From Fallopia convolvulus (Eukaryota; Streptophyta; Magnoliopsida; Caryophyllales; Polygonaceae): a stretch of 64,000 nucleotides of DNA. The position numbers and the translations under genes are program-made. Within the stretch, counting starts at the first letter, position 1; the number at the start of each line of letters is the position of its first letter. The notes below the pieces were generated by a model. That model ran no database searches and was not told where the DNA came from. It saw only the letters and a list, made by a program, of their open reading frames with translations. Positions 34,619 through 47,233 of this stretch are shown in pieces. Location: the NCBI GenBank assembly GCA_964016875.1, contig OZ024724.1:34433786-34497785 (forward strand). The letters run 5' to 3'.

Positions 34619-36948
34619 CTTATGCCCATATGTCTTTAAAGATCACTTGTTTTTTCTCCTTTTGCCTTTAAAATGACATGTGATCTAACATTGCACGCAA
34701 AGTGTTCGATGAAATGTCCATGTTAATGTCACTCCTAAATGTGGCATTCGGTTTCTAGGTTCGAATTTATCCTTTTATTCGATCCGTCTTGATTTGATAG
34801 TGTAGAATGTGCTTATTGGCTTGATACTATCCTCATTCTTTATGCTTATGCCTAGATGTCTTTAAAGTTCACTTGTTTTTTCTCCTTTTGCCTTTAGAAT
34901 GACTTGAGATCTAACATTGGCTGCCAAGTTTTCGATGAAATGTCCATGTAAATGTCACTCCTAAATGTGGCATTCGGTTTCTAGGTTCCAATTGATGCTT
35001 TTATCTGATCGATCTTGATTTTGTAGCGCAAAATGTGCTTATTGGCTTTATACTAATCTCATTCTTTATGTATATGTCTAGATGTCTTTAAAGTTCACTT
35101 GTTTTTTCTCCATTTGCCATTAAAAATTGACTTGTGATCTACCATTAAACGCCAAGTGTTCGATGAAATGTCCATATAAATGTCACTCCTAAATGTGGCT
35201 TTGAGTTTCTAGGTTTTAATTTATGCTTTTATTCGGTACATCTTGATTTTGTAGAGCAGAATGTGCTTATTGACTTGATACTATCCTCATTCTTTATGCT
35301 TACACCTAGATGTCTTTAAAGTTTACTTGTTTTTTCTCCTTTGCCTTTAAAATGAGTTGTGATCTAACATTGCACGCCAAATGTTCGATGAAATGTCCAT
35401 GTTAATGTCACTCTTAAATGTGGCATTCGGTTTCTAGGCTTGAATTTAAGCTATTATTCGATCGGTCTTGATTTTCTAGTGTAGAATGTGCTTATTGTCT
35501 TGATACTATCCTAATTCATTATGCTTATGTCTAGATGTCTTTAAAGTTCACTTGTTTTTTTCTCTTTTTACCTTTAAAAGGACTTGTGATTTAACATTGC
35601 ACGCCAAGTGTTCGATGAAATGTCCATGCAAATGTCATTCCTAAATGTGGCATTCGGTTTCTAGGTTCAAATTTATGCTTTTATTCGATCGGTCTTGATT
35701 TGATAGTGCAGAATGTGCTTATTGGCTTGATACTATCCTCATTCTTTATGCTTATGCCTAGATGTCTTTAAATTTCACTTGTTTTTCTCCTTTTGCCTTT
35801 AAAATGAGTTGTGATCTAATATTGCACGCCAAATGTTCGATGAAATGTCCATGTTAATGTCACTCTTAAATGTCGCTTTCGGTTTCCAGGTTTGAATTCA
35901 TGCTTTTATTCGATCGGTCTTGATTTTCTAGTGTAGAATGTGCTTATTGTCTTGATACTATCTTCATTCATTATGCTTATGTCTAGATGTCTTTAAAGTT
36001 CACTTGTTTTTTCTCCTTTTACCTTTAAAAGGACTTGTGATTTAACATTGCACGCCAAGTGTTCGATGAAATGTCCATGTAAATGTCATTCCTAAATGTG
36101 GCATTCAGTTTCTAGGTTCAAATTTATACTTTTATTCGATCAGTCTTGATTTGAGAGTGCAGAATGTGCTTATTGGCTTGATACTATCCTCATTCTTTAT
36201 GCTTATGTCTAGATGTCTTTAAATTTCACATGTTTTTTCTCCTTTTGCCTTTAAAAATTGACTTGTGATCTACATTTCACGTGAAGTGTTCGATGAAATG
36301 TCCATGTAAATATCACTCCTAAATGTCTCTTTCGGTTTCTAGGTTCTAATTCATGCTTTTATTCGATCGGTCTTTGTTTTGTAGAGCAGAATGTGCTTAT
36401 TGACTTGATATTATCCTCATTCTTTATTCTTATGCCTAGATGTCTTTAAAGTTCACTTGTTTTTTCTTCTTTTTCCTCTAAAAATTAACTTGAGATCAAA
36501 CACTGCACACCAAGTGTTTGAAAAAATGTCCATGTAAATGTCACTCCTAAATATGGCATTTGGTATCTAGGTTCGAATTTATGCTTTTATCCGATCGATC
36601 TTGATTTTGTAGTGCAGAACGTGCTTATTTGCTTAATACTATCCTCTTTTTTTTTGCATATGCCTAGATGCCTTTAAAGTTCACTTGTTTTTCCCCTTTT
36701 GCGTGTAAAATGACTTGTAATCTAACATTGCAAGCCAAGTGTTCGATGAAACGTCCATGTAAATGTCACGCGTAAATACGCCTAGATTTCTTTAAAGTTC
36801 CCTTGTTTTTCACATTTTGCCTTTAAAATCACTTGTGATCGAACATTGCATGCCCATGTAAATGTCACTCCTAAATGTGGAATTCGGTTTCTAGCTTCAA
36901 ATTTGCGCTTATACTCGATCGGTCTTGATTTTGTAGTGCAGAATGTGA
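34619..36948 (-). repeat. Inverted satellite block C1
   Basis: About ten monomers in reverse orientation (for example tgatctaacattgcacgcca and cctaaatgtggcattcggtt). The last part, about 36650-36948, is rearranged, with partial units and a skipped segment. Confidence 0.92.
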
Positions 36949-39900
36949 CATTAAGCCAATAAGAACAAGTGAACTTTAATGACATCTATTGCAAAAAGAG
37001 AAAAAACAAGTGAACTTTAAAGACATCTAGGCATAAGCATAAAGAATTAGGATAGTATCAAGCCAATAAGCATGTTCTGCACTACAAAATCAAGACCGAT
37101 TGGATAAAAGAATAAATTCGAACCTAGAAATAAAATTCCAAATATAAGAGTGACATTCACATGCACATTTCATCGAACACATGGCGTGCAATGTAAAATC
37201 TCAAGTCAATTATTAAAGGAAAAAGGAGAAAAAACAAGTGAAGTTAAAAGACATCTAGGCATAAGCATAAAGAATGTGGATAGTATCAAGCCAATAAGAA
37301 CATTCTACAGTACAAAATAGAGACCCATCCAATAAAAGAAAAAATTGGAACCTAAAAACTGAATGTCACATTTAGGAGTGACATTTACATGGAAGATTCA
37401 TCGAACACTTGGCGTGCAATTTTAGATCACAAGTCATTTTAAAGGCAAATGGAGAAAAAGCAAGTGAACATTACTGACATCTAGGCATAAGCATAAAAAA
37501 TTAGGATAGTATCAAGCCAATAAGCACATTCTGCACTACATATACAAGACCGATCGAATAAAAGCATAAATTCGAACCTAGAAAACGAATGCCACATTAA
37601 GGAGTGACATTTACATGGATATTTCATCGAACACTTGGCATGCAATGTTAAATCACAACTCATTTTAAAGGCAAAAGGAGAAAAAACAAGTGAACTTTAA
37701 AGACATCTAGGCATAAGCATAAAGAATTAGGATAGTATCAAAATAATAAGCACATTCTGCACTACAAAATCAAGATCGATTGGATAAAAGCATAAATTCG
37801 AACCTAGAAACTGAATGCCTTATATAAGAGTGACATTCACATGCACAGTTCATCGAACACATGGCGTGCAATGTCAAATCTCAAGTCAATTTTTAAAGGA
37901 AAAAGAAGAGAAAACAAGTGAACTTTAAAGACATCTAGGCATAAGCATAAAGAATGAGGATAGTATCAAGCCAATAAGAACATTCTACAATACAAAATCA
38001 CGACCCATACAATAAAAGAATAAATCCGAACCTAAAAACCGAATGTCACATTTAGGAGTGACATTTACATGGAAGATTCATCGAACACTTGGCATGCAAT
38101 GTTAGATCACAAGTCATTTTAAAGGCAAAAGGAGAAAAAAAAGTGAACATTACTGACATCTAGGTATAAGCATAATGAATGAATAGTATCGAGCTACTAA
38201 GAACGTTCAGCACTTCAAAATCAAAACCGATCGGATAAAAGCATAAATTCCAACCTAGAAACCAAATGACACATTTAGGAGTGACATTTACATGGACATT
38301 TCATCGAACACTTGGCGTGCAATGTTACATCACAAGTCAATTTTTAATGGAAACAGGAGAAAAAACAAGTGAACTTTAAAGACATCTAGGGATAAGCATA
38401 AAGAATGAGGATAATATCAAGCCAATAAGCACATTCTGCACTACAAAATCAAGACCGATCCAATAAAAACATAAATTCAAACCTAGAAACCAAATGCCAC
38501 ATTTAGGAGTGACATTTACATGGACATTTCATCGAACACTTGGCGTGCAATGTTAGATCTCAGGTATTTTAAAGGCAAAAGGAGAAAAAAACAAGTTAAC
38601 TTTAAAGACATCTAGGAAAAAGCATAAATAATGAGGATAGTATCAAGCCAATAAGCACATTCTACACTACAAAATCAAGACCCATCCAATAAAAGAATTA
38701 ATTCGAACCTAAAAATCGAATGTCACACTTAAGAGTGACATTTACATGGAAGATTTATCGAACACTTGGCGTGCAATGTTAGATCACAAGTCATTTTAAA
38801 GGCAAAAGGAGAAAAAAAAGTGAACTTGAAAGACATCTAGGCATACGCATAAAGAATGAATAGTATCAAGCCAATAAGCACGTTCTGCACTTCACAATCA
38901 AGATCGCTCGAATCAAAGCATAAATTCCAACCTAGAAAACGAATGTCACATTTAGGAGTGACACTTATGGACATTTCATCGAACCTTGGCGTGCAATGTA
39001 AGATAAGAATCATTTTAAAGGCAAAAGGATAAAAAATATGTGAACTTTAAGACATATAGGCATAAGCATAAAGAATGATGATAGTAGTAAGCCAATAAGC
39101 ACATTCTGCACTACACAATCAAGACCAATCGAATAAAAGCATAAATTCGAACCACGAAACCGAATGCCACATTTAGGCGTGACATTTACATGGAAATTTC
39201 ATCAAACACTTGGCGTGCAATGTTAGATCACAAGTCATTTTAAAGGCAAAAGGATAAAAAAATAGGTGAACTTTAAAGACATCTACGCATAAGCATAAAG
39301 AATGAGGATAGTATCAAGCCAATAAGCACATTATGCACTACAAATGAAGATCGATCGAATAAGAGAATAAATTTGATGTTCGAAACCGAATGCCACATTT
39401 AGGTGTGACTTTAACAAGGACTTTTTATCGAACACTTTGCGTCCAAAGTTAGGTCACAAGTCAATTTTTAAAGGCAAAATGTGAAAAAACATGTGAACTT
39501 TAAAGACATCTAGGCATAAGCATAAAGAATGAGGATAGTTTCAAGCCAATAAGCACATTCTACACTACAAAATCGAGACCCATCCAATAAAAGAATAAGT
39601 TCGAACCTAGAAACCGAATGCCATATTTAGGAGTGACATTTATATGGACATTTCATCAACACTTGGTGTGCAATGTTAGATCAGAAGTCATTTTAAAGGC
39701 AAAAGGAGAAAAAACAATTGAACTTTAATGACATCTAGGCATAAGCATAAAGAATGAATAGTATCGAGCCAATAAGAACGTTCTACACTTCAAAATCCAG
39801 ACCGATTAGATAAAAGTATAAATTCCAACCTACAAACCGAATGACACATTTAGTAATCACATTTTCATGGATATTTCATCGAACACTTGGCATGCAATGT

Positions 39901-42900
39901 TAGATCACAAGTTATTTTAAAGGCAAAAGAAGAAAAAACAAGTGAACAATAAAGATATCTAGGCATAAGCATAAAGAATGAGGAGAGTATCAAGCCAATA
40001 AATACATTCTACACTACAAAATCAAGACCGGTTGAACAAAAGCATAAAAACGAACCTAGAAACCGAATGCCACATTTAGGAGTGACATTTACAAGGACAT
40101 TCCATCGAACACTTGGCGTGAAATGTTAGATCACAAATCATTTTAAACGCAAAAGTAGAAAAAACAAGTGAACTTTAAAGACATCTAGGAATAAGCATAA
40201 AGAATGAGGATAGTATCTAGCCAAAAAGCACATTCTGCACTAGAAAATCAAGACTGGTCGAATAAAAGCATAAATTCGAACTTAGAAACCGAATGCCACA
40301 TTTAGGAGTGACATTTACATGGATATTTCATCGAAAACTTGGCGTGTAATGATAGATCACAATTCATTTTAAAGGCAAAAGGAGAAAAAACAAGTGAACT
40401 TTAAAGACATATAGGCAGAAGCATAAGGAATAAAGATAACATCAAGCCAATAAGCACATTCTACACGAGAAAATCAAGACCGATCGAATAAAAGCAAAAA
40501 TTCGACCAAGAAACCAAATGCCACATTAGGAGTGACATTTACATGTACATTCATCGAACACTTGGCGTGCAATGTAAGATCACAAGTCATTTTCAAGGCA
40601 AAAGGAGAAAAAACAAGTGAACTATAAAGATATCGAGACATAAGCATAAAGAATGAGGAGAGTAACATGCCAATAAGTACATTTTGCACCACAAAATCTA
40701 CACCGATTGAATAAAAGAATAAATACGAACCTAGAAACCGAATGCCACATTTAAGAGTGACATTTATATGGACATTTCATCGAACACTTGTGCTGCAATG
40801 TTAGATCACAAGTCTTTTTCAAGGCAAAAGTAGAAAAAACAAGTGAATGTTAAGGAAATCTAGGAATAAGCACAAAAAATGAAGATAGTATTAAGCAGAA
40901 AAGCACATTCTAGACTGCAAAATCAAGATCAATCGAATAAAGTATAAATTCGAACCTAGAAACCGAATGCCACATTTAGGAGTGACATTTACATGGACTT
41001 TTTATCGAACACTCGGCACGCAATGTTAGATCACAAGTCATTTTAAAGGCAAAAGTAGAAAAACAAGTTAACTTTAAAGACATCTAGCCATAAGCACAAA
41101 GAATGAGGATAATATCAAGCCAATAAGCACATTCTACACTAGAAAATCAAGAATGGTCGAATAAAAGCATAAATTCGAACTTAGAAACCGAATGCCACAT
41201 TTAGGAGTGACATTTACATGGACATTTCATCGAAAACTTGGCGTGCAATGTTAGATCACAAGTCATTTTAAAGGCAAAAGGAGAAAAACAAAGTGAACTA
41301 TAAAGATATCTAGGCACAAGAATAAAGATTGAGGAGAGTATCAAGCCAATAAGTACATTATGCACTACAAAATGAAGACTGATTGAATAAAAGCATAAAT
41401 ACGAACCTAGAAACCGAATGCCACATTTAGGAGTGACATTTACATGGACATTTCATCGAACACTTGGCGAGCAATGTTAGATCACAAGTCATTTTAAAGG
41501 CAAAAGGAGAAAAACAAGTGAACTATAAAGATATCTAAGCATAAGAATAAAGAATGAGGAGGGAATCAAGCCAATAAGTACATTATGCACTACAAAATCA
41601 AGACTGATTGAATAAAAGCATAAATACGAACCTAGAAACCGAATGCCACATTTAGGAGTGACATTTACATGGACATTTCATCGAACACTTGGCGTGCAAA
41701 AGTTAGATCACAAGTCAATTTTTTAAAGGCAAAAGGTGAAAAAACAAGTGAACTGTAAAGAGATCTAGGCATAAGCATAAACAATGAGGATAATATCAAG
41801 CAAATAAGCACATTCTGCACCAAAAAATCACGACCGATCGAATAAATGCATAAATTCGAACCTAGAAACCTAATGCCACATTTAGGAGTGACATCTAAAT
41901 GGACATTTAATCGAACACTTGTGTGCAATGTTAAATCTGAAGTCAATTTTTTACAGGCAAAAGGAGAAGAAACAAGTGAACTTTAAAGAAATCTAGGCAC
42001 AAGCATAAATAATGAGGATATTATCAAGCCAAAGAGAACATTCTGCACTACAAAATCAAGACCGATCGAATAAAAGAATTAATTCGAAACTAGAAACCGA
42101 ATGTCACATTTAGGAGTAACATTTACATTGATATTTCGTTGAACACTTGGCGTGTAATGTTAGATCACAAGTCATTTTAAACGCAAAAGTAGAAAAAATA
42201 AGTGAAAGTTAAAGGCTTCAAGGCATAAGGATAAAGAATGAGGATAGCATCAAGCCAATAAGCACATTTTTCACTAAAAAATCAAGACCGATCGAATAAA
42301 ATTATTAATTCGAACCTAGAAACCAAATGTCACATTTAGGAGTGACATTTACATGGACATTTCATCGAACACTTGGCGTGCAATGTTAGATCATAAGTCA
42401 TTTTAAAGGCAAAAGTAGAAAAAACAATTGAACTTTAAAGACATCTAGGCATAAGCATAAGAAAATGAGGATAGTATCAAGCCAATAAGTACATTTTTCA
42501 CTAAAAAATCAAGACCGATCGAATAAAAGCATAAATTCGAACCTAGAAACCGAATGACACATTTAGGAGTGACATTTACATTGATGTTTCATTGAACACT
42601 TGGGGTGGAATGTTAGATCACAAGTCATTTTAAAGGCAAAAGGAGAAAAAACAATTGAACTTTAAAGACATCAAGGCATAAGCATAAAGAATGAGGATAG
42701 CATCAAGCCAATAAGCACATTCTGCACTGCAAAATCAAGACCGATGGAATAAAATTATTAAGTCGAACCTAGAGACCGAATGCTACATTAGGAGTGACAT
42801 TTACATGGACATTTCATCGAACACTTGGCGTGCAATGTTAGATCAGAAGTCAATTTTTAAAGGCAAACAGAGAAAAAACAAGTGAACTTTAAAGACATCT

Positions 42901-45900
42901 AGGCATAAGCATAAAGAATGAGGATAGTATCAAGCCAATAAGCACATTCTGCACAAAAAAAAAATCAAGACTGATCAAATAAAAGCATAAATTCGAACCT
43001 AGAAAACGAATGCCACATTAAGGAGTGACATTTACATGGATATTTCATCGAACACTTGGCATGCAATGTTAAATCACAACTCATTTTAAAGGTAAAAGGA
43101 GAAAAAACAAGTGAACTTTAAAGATATCTAGGCATAAGCATAAAGAATGAGGATAGTATCAAGCCAATAAGTACATTTTTCACTACAAAATCAAGACCGA
43201 TTGAATAAAAGCATAAATACGAACCTAGAAACCGAATGCCACATTTAAGAGTGGCATTTACATGGACATTTCATCGAACACTTGGCGTGCAATGTTAGAT
43301 CACAATTCATTTTAAAGGCAAAAGTAGAAAAAATAAGTGAACTTCAAAGACATCTAGGCACAAGCATAAAGAATGAGTATAGTCTCAAGACAATAAGCAC
43401 ATTCTGCTCTGCGAAATCAAGACCGATCGAATAAAAGTATTAAGTCGAACCTAGAAACCGATTGTCACATTTAAGTGACATTTACATTGATATTTCATTG
43501 AACACTTGGCGTGCAATGTTAGATCACAAGTCATTTTAAAGGCAAAAGGAGAAAAAACAATTGAACTTTAAAGACATCAAGGCATAAGCATAAAGAATGA
43601 GGATAGCATCAAGCCAATAAGCACATTCTGTACTGCAAAATCAAGACCGATCGAATAAAATTATTAAGTCAAACCTAGAAACCGAATGCTACATTTAGGA
43701 GTGACATTTACATGGATATTTCATCGAACACTTGGCATGCAATGTTAAATCACAACTCATTTTAAAGGCAAAAGGAGAAAAAACAAGTGAACTCTAAAGA
43801 TATCTAGGCATAAGCATAAAGAATGAGGATAGTATCAAGCCAATAAGTACATTTTTCACTACAAAATCAAGACCGATTGAATAAAAGCATAAATACGAAC
43901 CTAGAAACCAAATGCCACATTTAAGAGTGGCATTTACATGGACATTTCATCGAACACTTGGCGTGCAATGTTAGATCACAATTCATTTTAAAGGCAAAAG
44001 TAGAAAAAATAAGTGAACTTCAAAGACATCTAGGCACAAGCATAAAGAATGAGTATAGTCTCAAGACAATAAGCACATTCTGCTCTGCGAAATCAAGACC
44101 GATCGAATAAAAGTATTAAGTCGAACCTAGAAACCGATTGTCACATTTAAGTGATATTTACATTGATATTTCATTGAACACTTGGCGTGCAATGTTAGAT
44201 CACAAGTCATTTTAAAGGCAAAAGGAGAAAAAACAATTGAACTTTAAAGACATCAAGGCATAAGCATAAAGAATGAGGATAGCATCAAGCCAATAAGCAC
44301 ATTCTGTACTGCAAAATCAAGACCGATTGAATAAAATTATTAAGTCAAACCTAGAAACCGAATGCTACATTTAGGAGTGACATTTACATGGATATTTCAT
44401 CGAACACTTGGCATGCAATGTTAAATCACAACTCATTTTAAAGGCAAAAGGAGAAAAAACAAGTGAACTCTAAAGATATCTAGGGATAAGCATAAAGAAT
44501 AAGGATAGTATCAAGCCAATAAGTACATTTTTCACTACAAAATCAAGACTGATTGAATAAAAGCATAAATACGAACCTAGAAACCGAATGCCACATTTAA
44601 GAGTGACATTTACATGGACATTTCATCGAACACTTGGCGTGCAATGTTAGATCACAAGTAATTTTAAAGGCAAAAGTAGAAAAAATAAGTGAACTTCAAA
44701 GACATCTAGGCACAAGCATAAAGAATGAGTATAGTCTCAAGCCAACAAGCACATTCTGCACTGCGAAATCAAGACCGATAGAATAAAAGTATTAAGTCGA
44801 ACCTAGAAACCGATTGCCACATTTAGGAGTGACATTTACATTGATATTTCATTGAACACTTGGCGTGCAATGTTAGATCGCAAGTCATTTTAAAGGCAAA
44901 AGTAGAAAAAAACAAGTGAACTTTAAAGACATCTTGGCATAAGAATAAAGAATGAGGATAGTATCAAGCCAATAAGTACATTTTTCACTAAAAAAATCAA
45001 GACCGAACGAATAAAAGCATAAATTCGAACCTAGAAACTGAATGACACATTTAGGAGTGACATTTACATTGATGTTTCATTGAACACTTGGGGTGGAATG
45101 TTAGATCACAAGTCATTTTAAAGGCAAAAGGAGAAAAAACAATTGAACTTTAAAGATACCAAGGCATAAGCATAAAGAATGAGGATAGCATCAAGCCAAT
45201 AAGCACATTCTACACTGCAAAATCAAGACCGATTGAATTAAATTATTAAGTCGAACCTAGAAACCGAATGCTACATTTAGGACTGACATTTACATGGACA
45301 TTTCATCGAACACTTGGCGTGCAATGTTAGATTCCAAATCATTTTAAAGGAAAAAGGAGAAAAACAAGTGAACTTTAACGATATCGAGTCATAAACATAA
45401 AGAATGTGTATAGTATCAAGCAAATAAGCAAATTCTTAACTACAAAATCAAGATCGATCGAATAAAAGTGTAAATTCGAACCTAGAAATCGAATGCCACA
45501 TTTAGGAGTGACGTTTACATAGACATTTCATCGAACACTTGTCGTGCAATGTTAGATCATAATTCAATTTTTAAAGGCAAATAGAGAAAAAACAAGTGAA
45601 CTTTAAAGACATCTAGGAATAAGTATAAAGTATGAGGATAATATCAAGCCAATAAGCACATTCTGCACTAAAAAATCAAGAGCGATCGAATAAAAGCATA
45701 AATTCGAACCTAGAAACCAAATTCCACATTTAGAAGTGACATTTACATGGACATTTCATCGAACACTTGGCGACCAATGTTAGATCACAAGTCAACTTTT
45801 AAAGGCAAAAGGAGAAAAAACAAGTTAACTTTAAAGACATCTAGGCATAAGCATGAAGAATACGGATAATATCAAGCCAATAAGCACATTTTGCGCTGCA

Positions 45901-46690
45901 AAATCAAGACCGATCAAATAAAAGCATCAATTCGAACCTAGAAAACGAATGTCTTTTTTAGGAGTCATACTTACATGGACATTTCATCGAACAAGTTGGC
46001 GTGCAATATTAGTACACAAGTCAATTTTTAAAGGCAAAAGAAGAAAAAAAGTGAACTTTAAAGATATCTAGGTATAAGCACAAAGAATGAGGATAATATC
46101 AAGCCAATAAGCACATTCTGCACTACAAAACCAAGACCGATCGAATAAATGCATAAATTCGAACCTAGAAACCTAATGCCACATTTAGGAGTGACATTTA
46201 CGTTGATATTTCATTGAACACTTGGCGTGCAATGTTAGATCACAAGTCATTTTAAAGGCAAAAGTAGAAAAAAAAAGTGAACTTTAATGACATCTAGGCA
46301 TAAGCAAAAAAAATGAGGATAGTATCAAGCCAATAAGTACATTCTTCACTAATAAATCAAGACCGATCAAATAAAAGGATAAACTCGAACCTAGAAACCG
46401 AATGCCACATTTAGGAGTGAGATTGACATTGATGTTTCATTGAACACTTGGTGTGTAATGTTAGATCACAAGTCATTTTAAAGCAAAAGGAGAAAAAACA
46501 TTTGAATTTTAAAGACATCGAGGCATACGCATAAAGAATGAGGATAGGATCAAGCCAATAAGCACATTTTGCACTGCAAAATCAAGACCGATCGAATAAA
46601 AAGATTAATTCGAACCTAGAAACCGAATGCCACATTTTGGAGTGACATTTACATGGACTTTCATCGAACACTTGGCGTGCAGTTTTAGAT
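36949..46690 (+). repeat. 226-bp satellite array, block C2 (forward)
   Basis: About 43 monomers. The switch from C1 occurs at about 36948 through broken partial units (36949-37015). The part from about 39840 to 42430 matches block A (about 1880-6080) with roughly 1.35 kb missing. The part from about 42980 to 47219 matches block B (about 19930-23948). A 676-bp trimer repeat is present at 43061-44760. Confidence 0.93.
43061..44760 (+). repeat. Trimer higher-order repeat of the satellite (676 bp)
   Basis: The variant atgcaatgttaaatcacaac recurs at 43061, 43737 and 44413, exactly 676 bp apart (three monomers). The neighbouring variants (gagtggcatttacatgg, ctctgcgaaatcaag, gtcacatttaagtga) repeat in the same order. 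The third copy is partial. Confidence 0.85.
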
Positions 46691-46713
46691 CGAATAGTAT
46701 CTGAAATCAAACA

Positions 46714-47148
46714 ATGCACGCCAAGTGTTCGATGAAATATCTACGTAAATGTTACTCCTAAATGTGGCATTCGGTGTCTAATTTCGAATTTATGCTTTTA
46801 TTCGATCGGTCTTAATTTTGTAGTGTAGAATGTGCTTATTGGCTTGATACTATCCTCATTCTTTATGCTTATGCCTGGATGTCTTTCAAGTTCACTTGTT
46901 TTTTCTTCTTTTGCCTTTAAAATTTGACTTGAGATCAATCATTGCACGCCAAGTGTTCTATAAAATGTCCATGTTAATGTCACTCCTAAATGTGGCATTC
47001 GGTTTCTAGGTTTGAATTTATGCTCTTAATTTTGTAGTGCATAATGTGCTTATTGGCTTGATACTATCCTCATCCTTTATGCTTATGCCTAGATGTCTTT
47101 CAAGTTCACTTGTTTTTTCTCCTTTTGCGTTTAAAATGACTTGAGATC
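46714..47148 (-). repeat. Inverted satellite block at the end of C2
   Basis: About two reverse monomers after the 22-base non-monomer spacer 46691-46713, the same junction as at 23185-23206. It is shorter than its counterpart by about one monomer. It ends with gatcta at the LTR remnant. Confidence 0.9.
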
Positions 47149-47233
47149 TATACTAGTTTGTAGTCTAGGGTAATTTATTTTTGATCTTGGCACCACGAGT
47201 TTAGCCGAGTCAAATTTTGAGATCTTGGCACCA
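47149..47233 (+). repeat. Athila LTR-end scar
   Basis: 47149-47212 repeats the element 2 5' LTR remnant (tactagtttgtagtctaggg ... gagtca), and aattttg follows as in the sequence before the element 2 primer site. Instead of the element interior, a second gatcttggcacca (47221-47233) follows, then satellite. It looks like a duplicate of the 23.9-kb junction from which the element interior has been lost. Confidence 0.85.
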
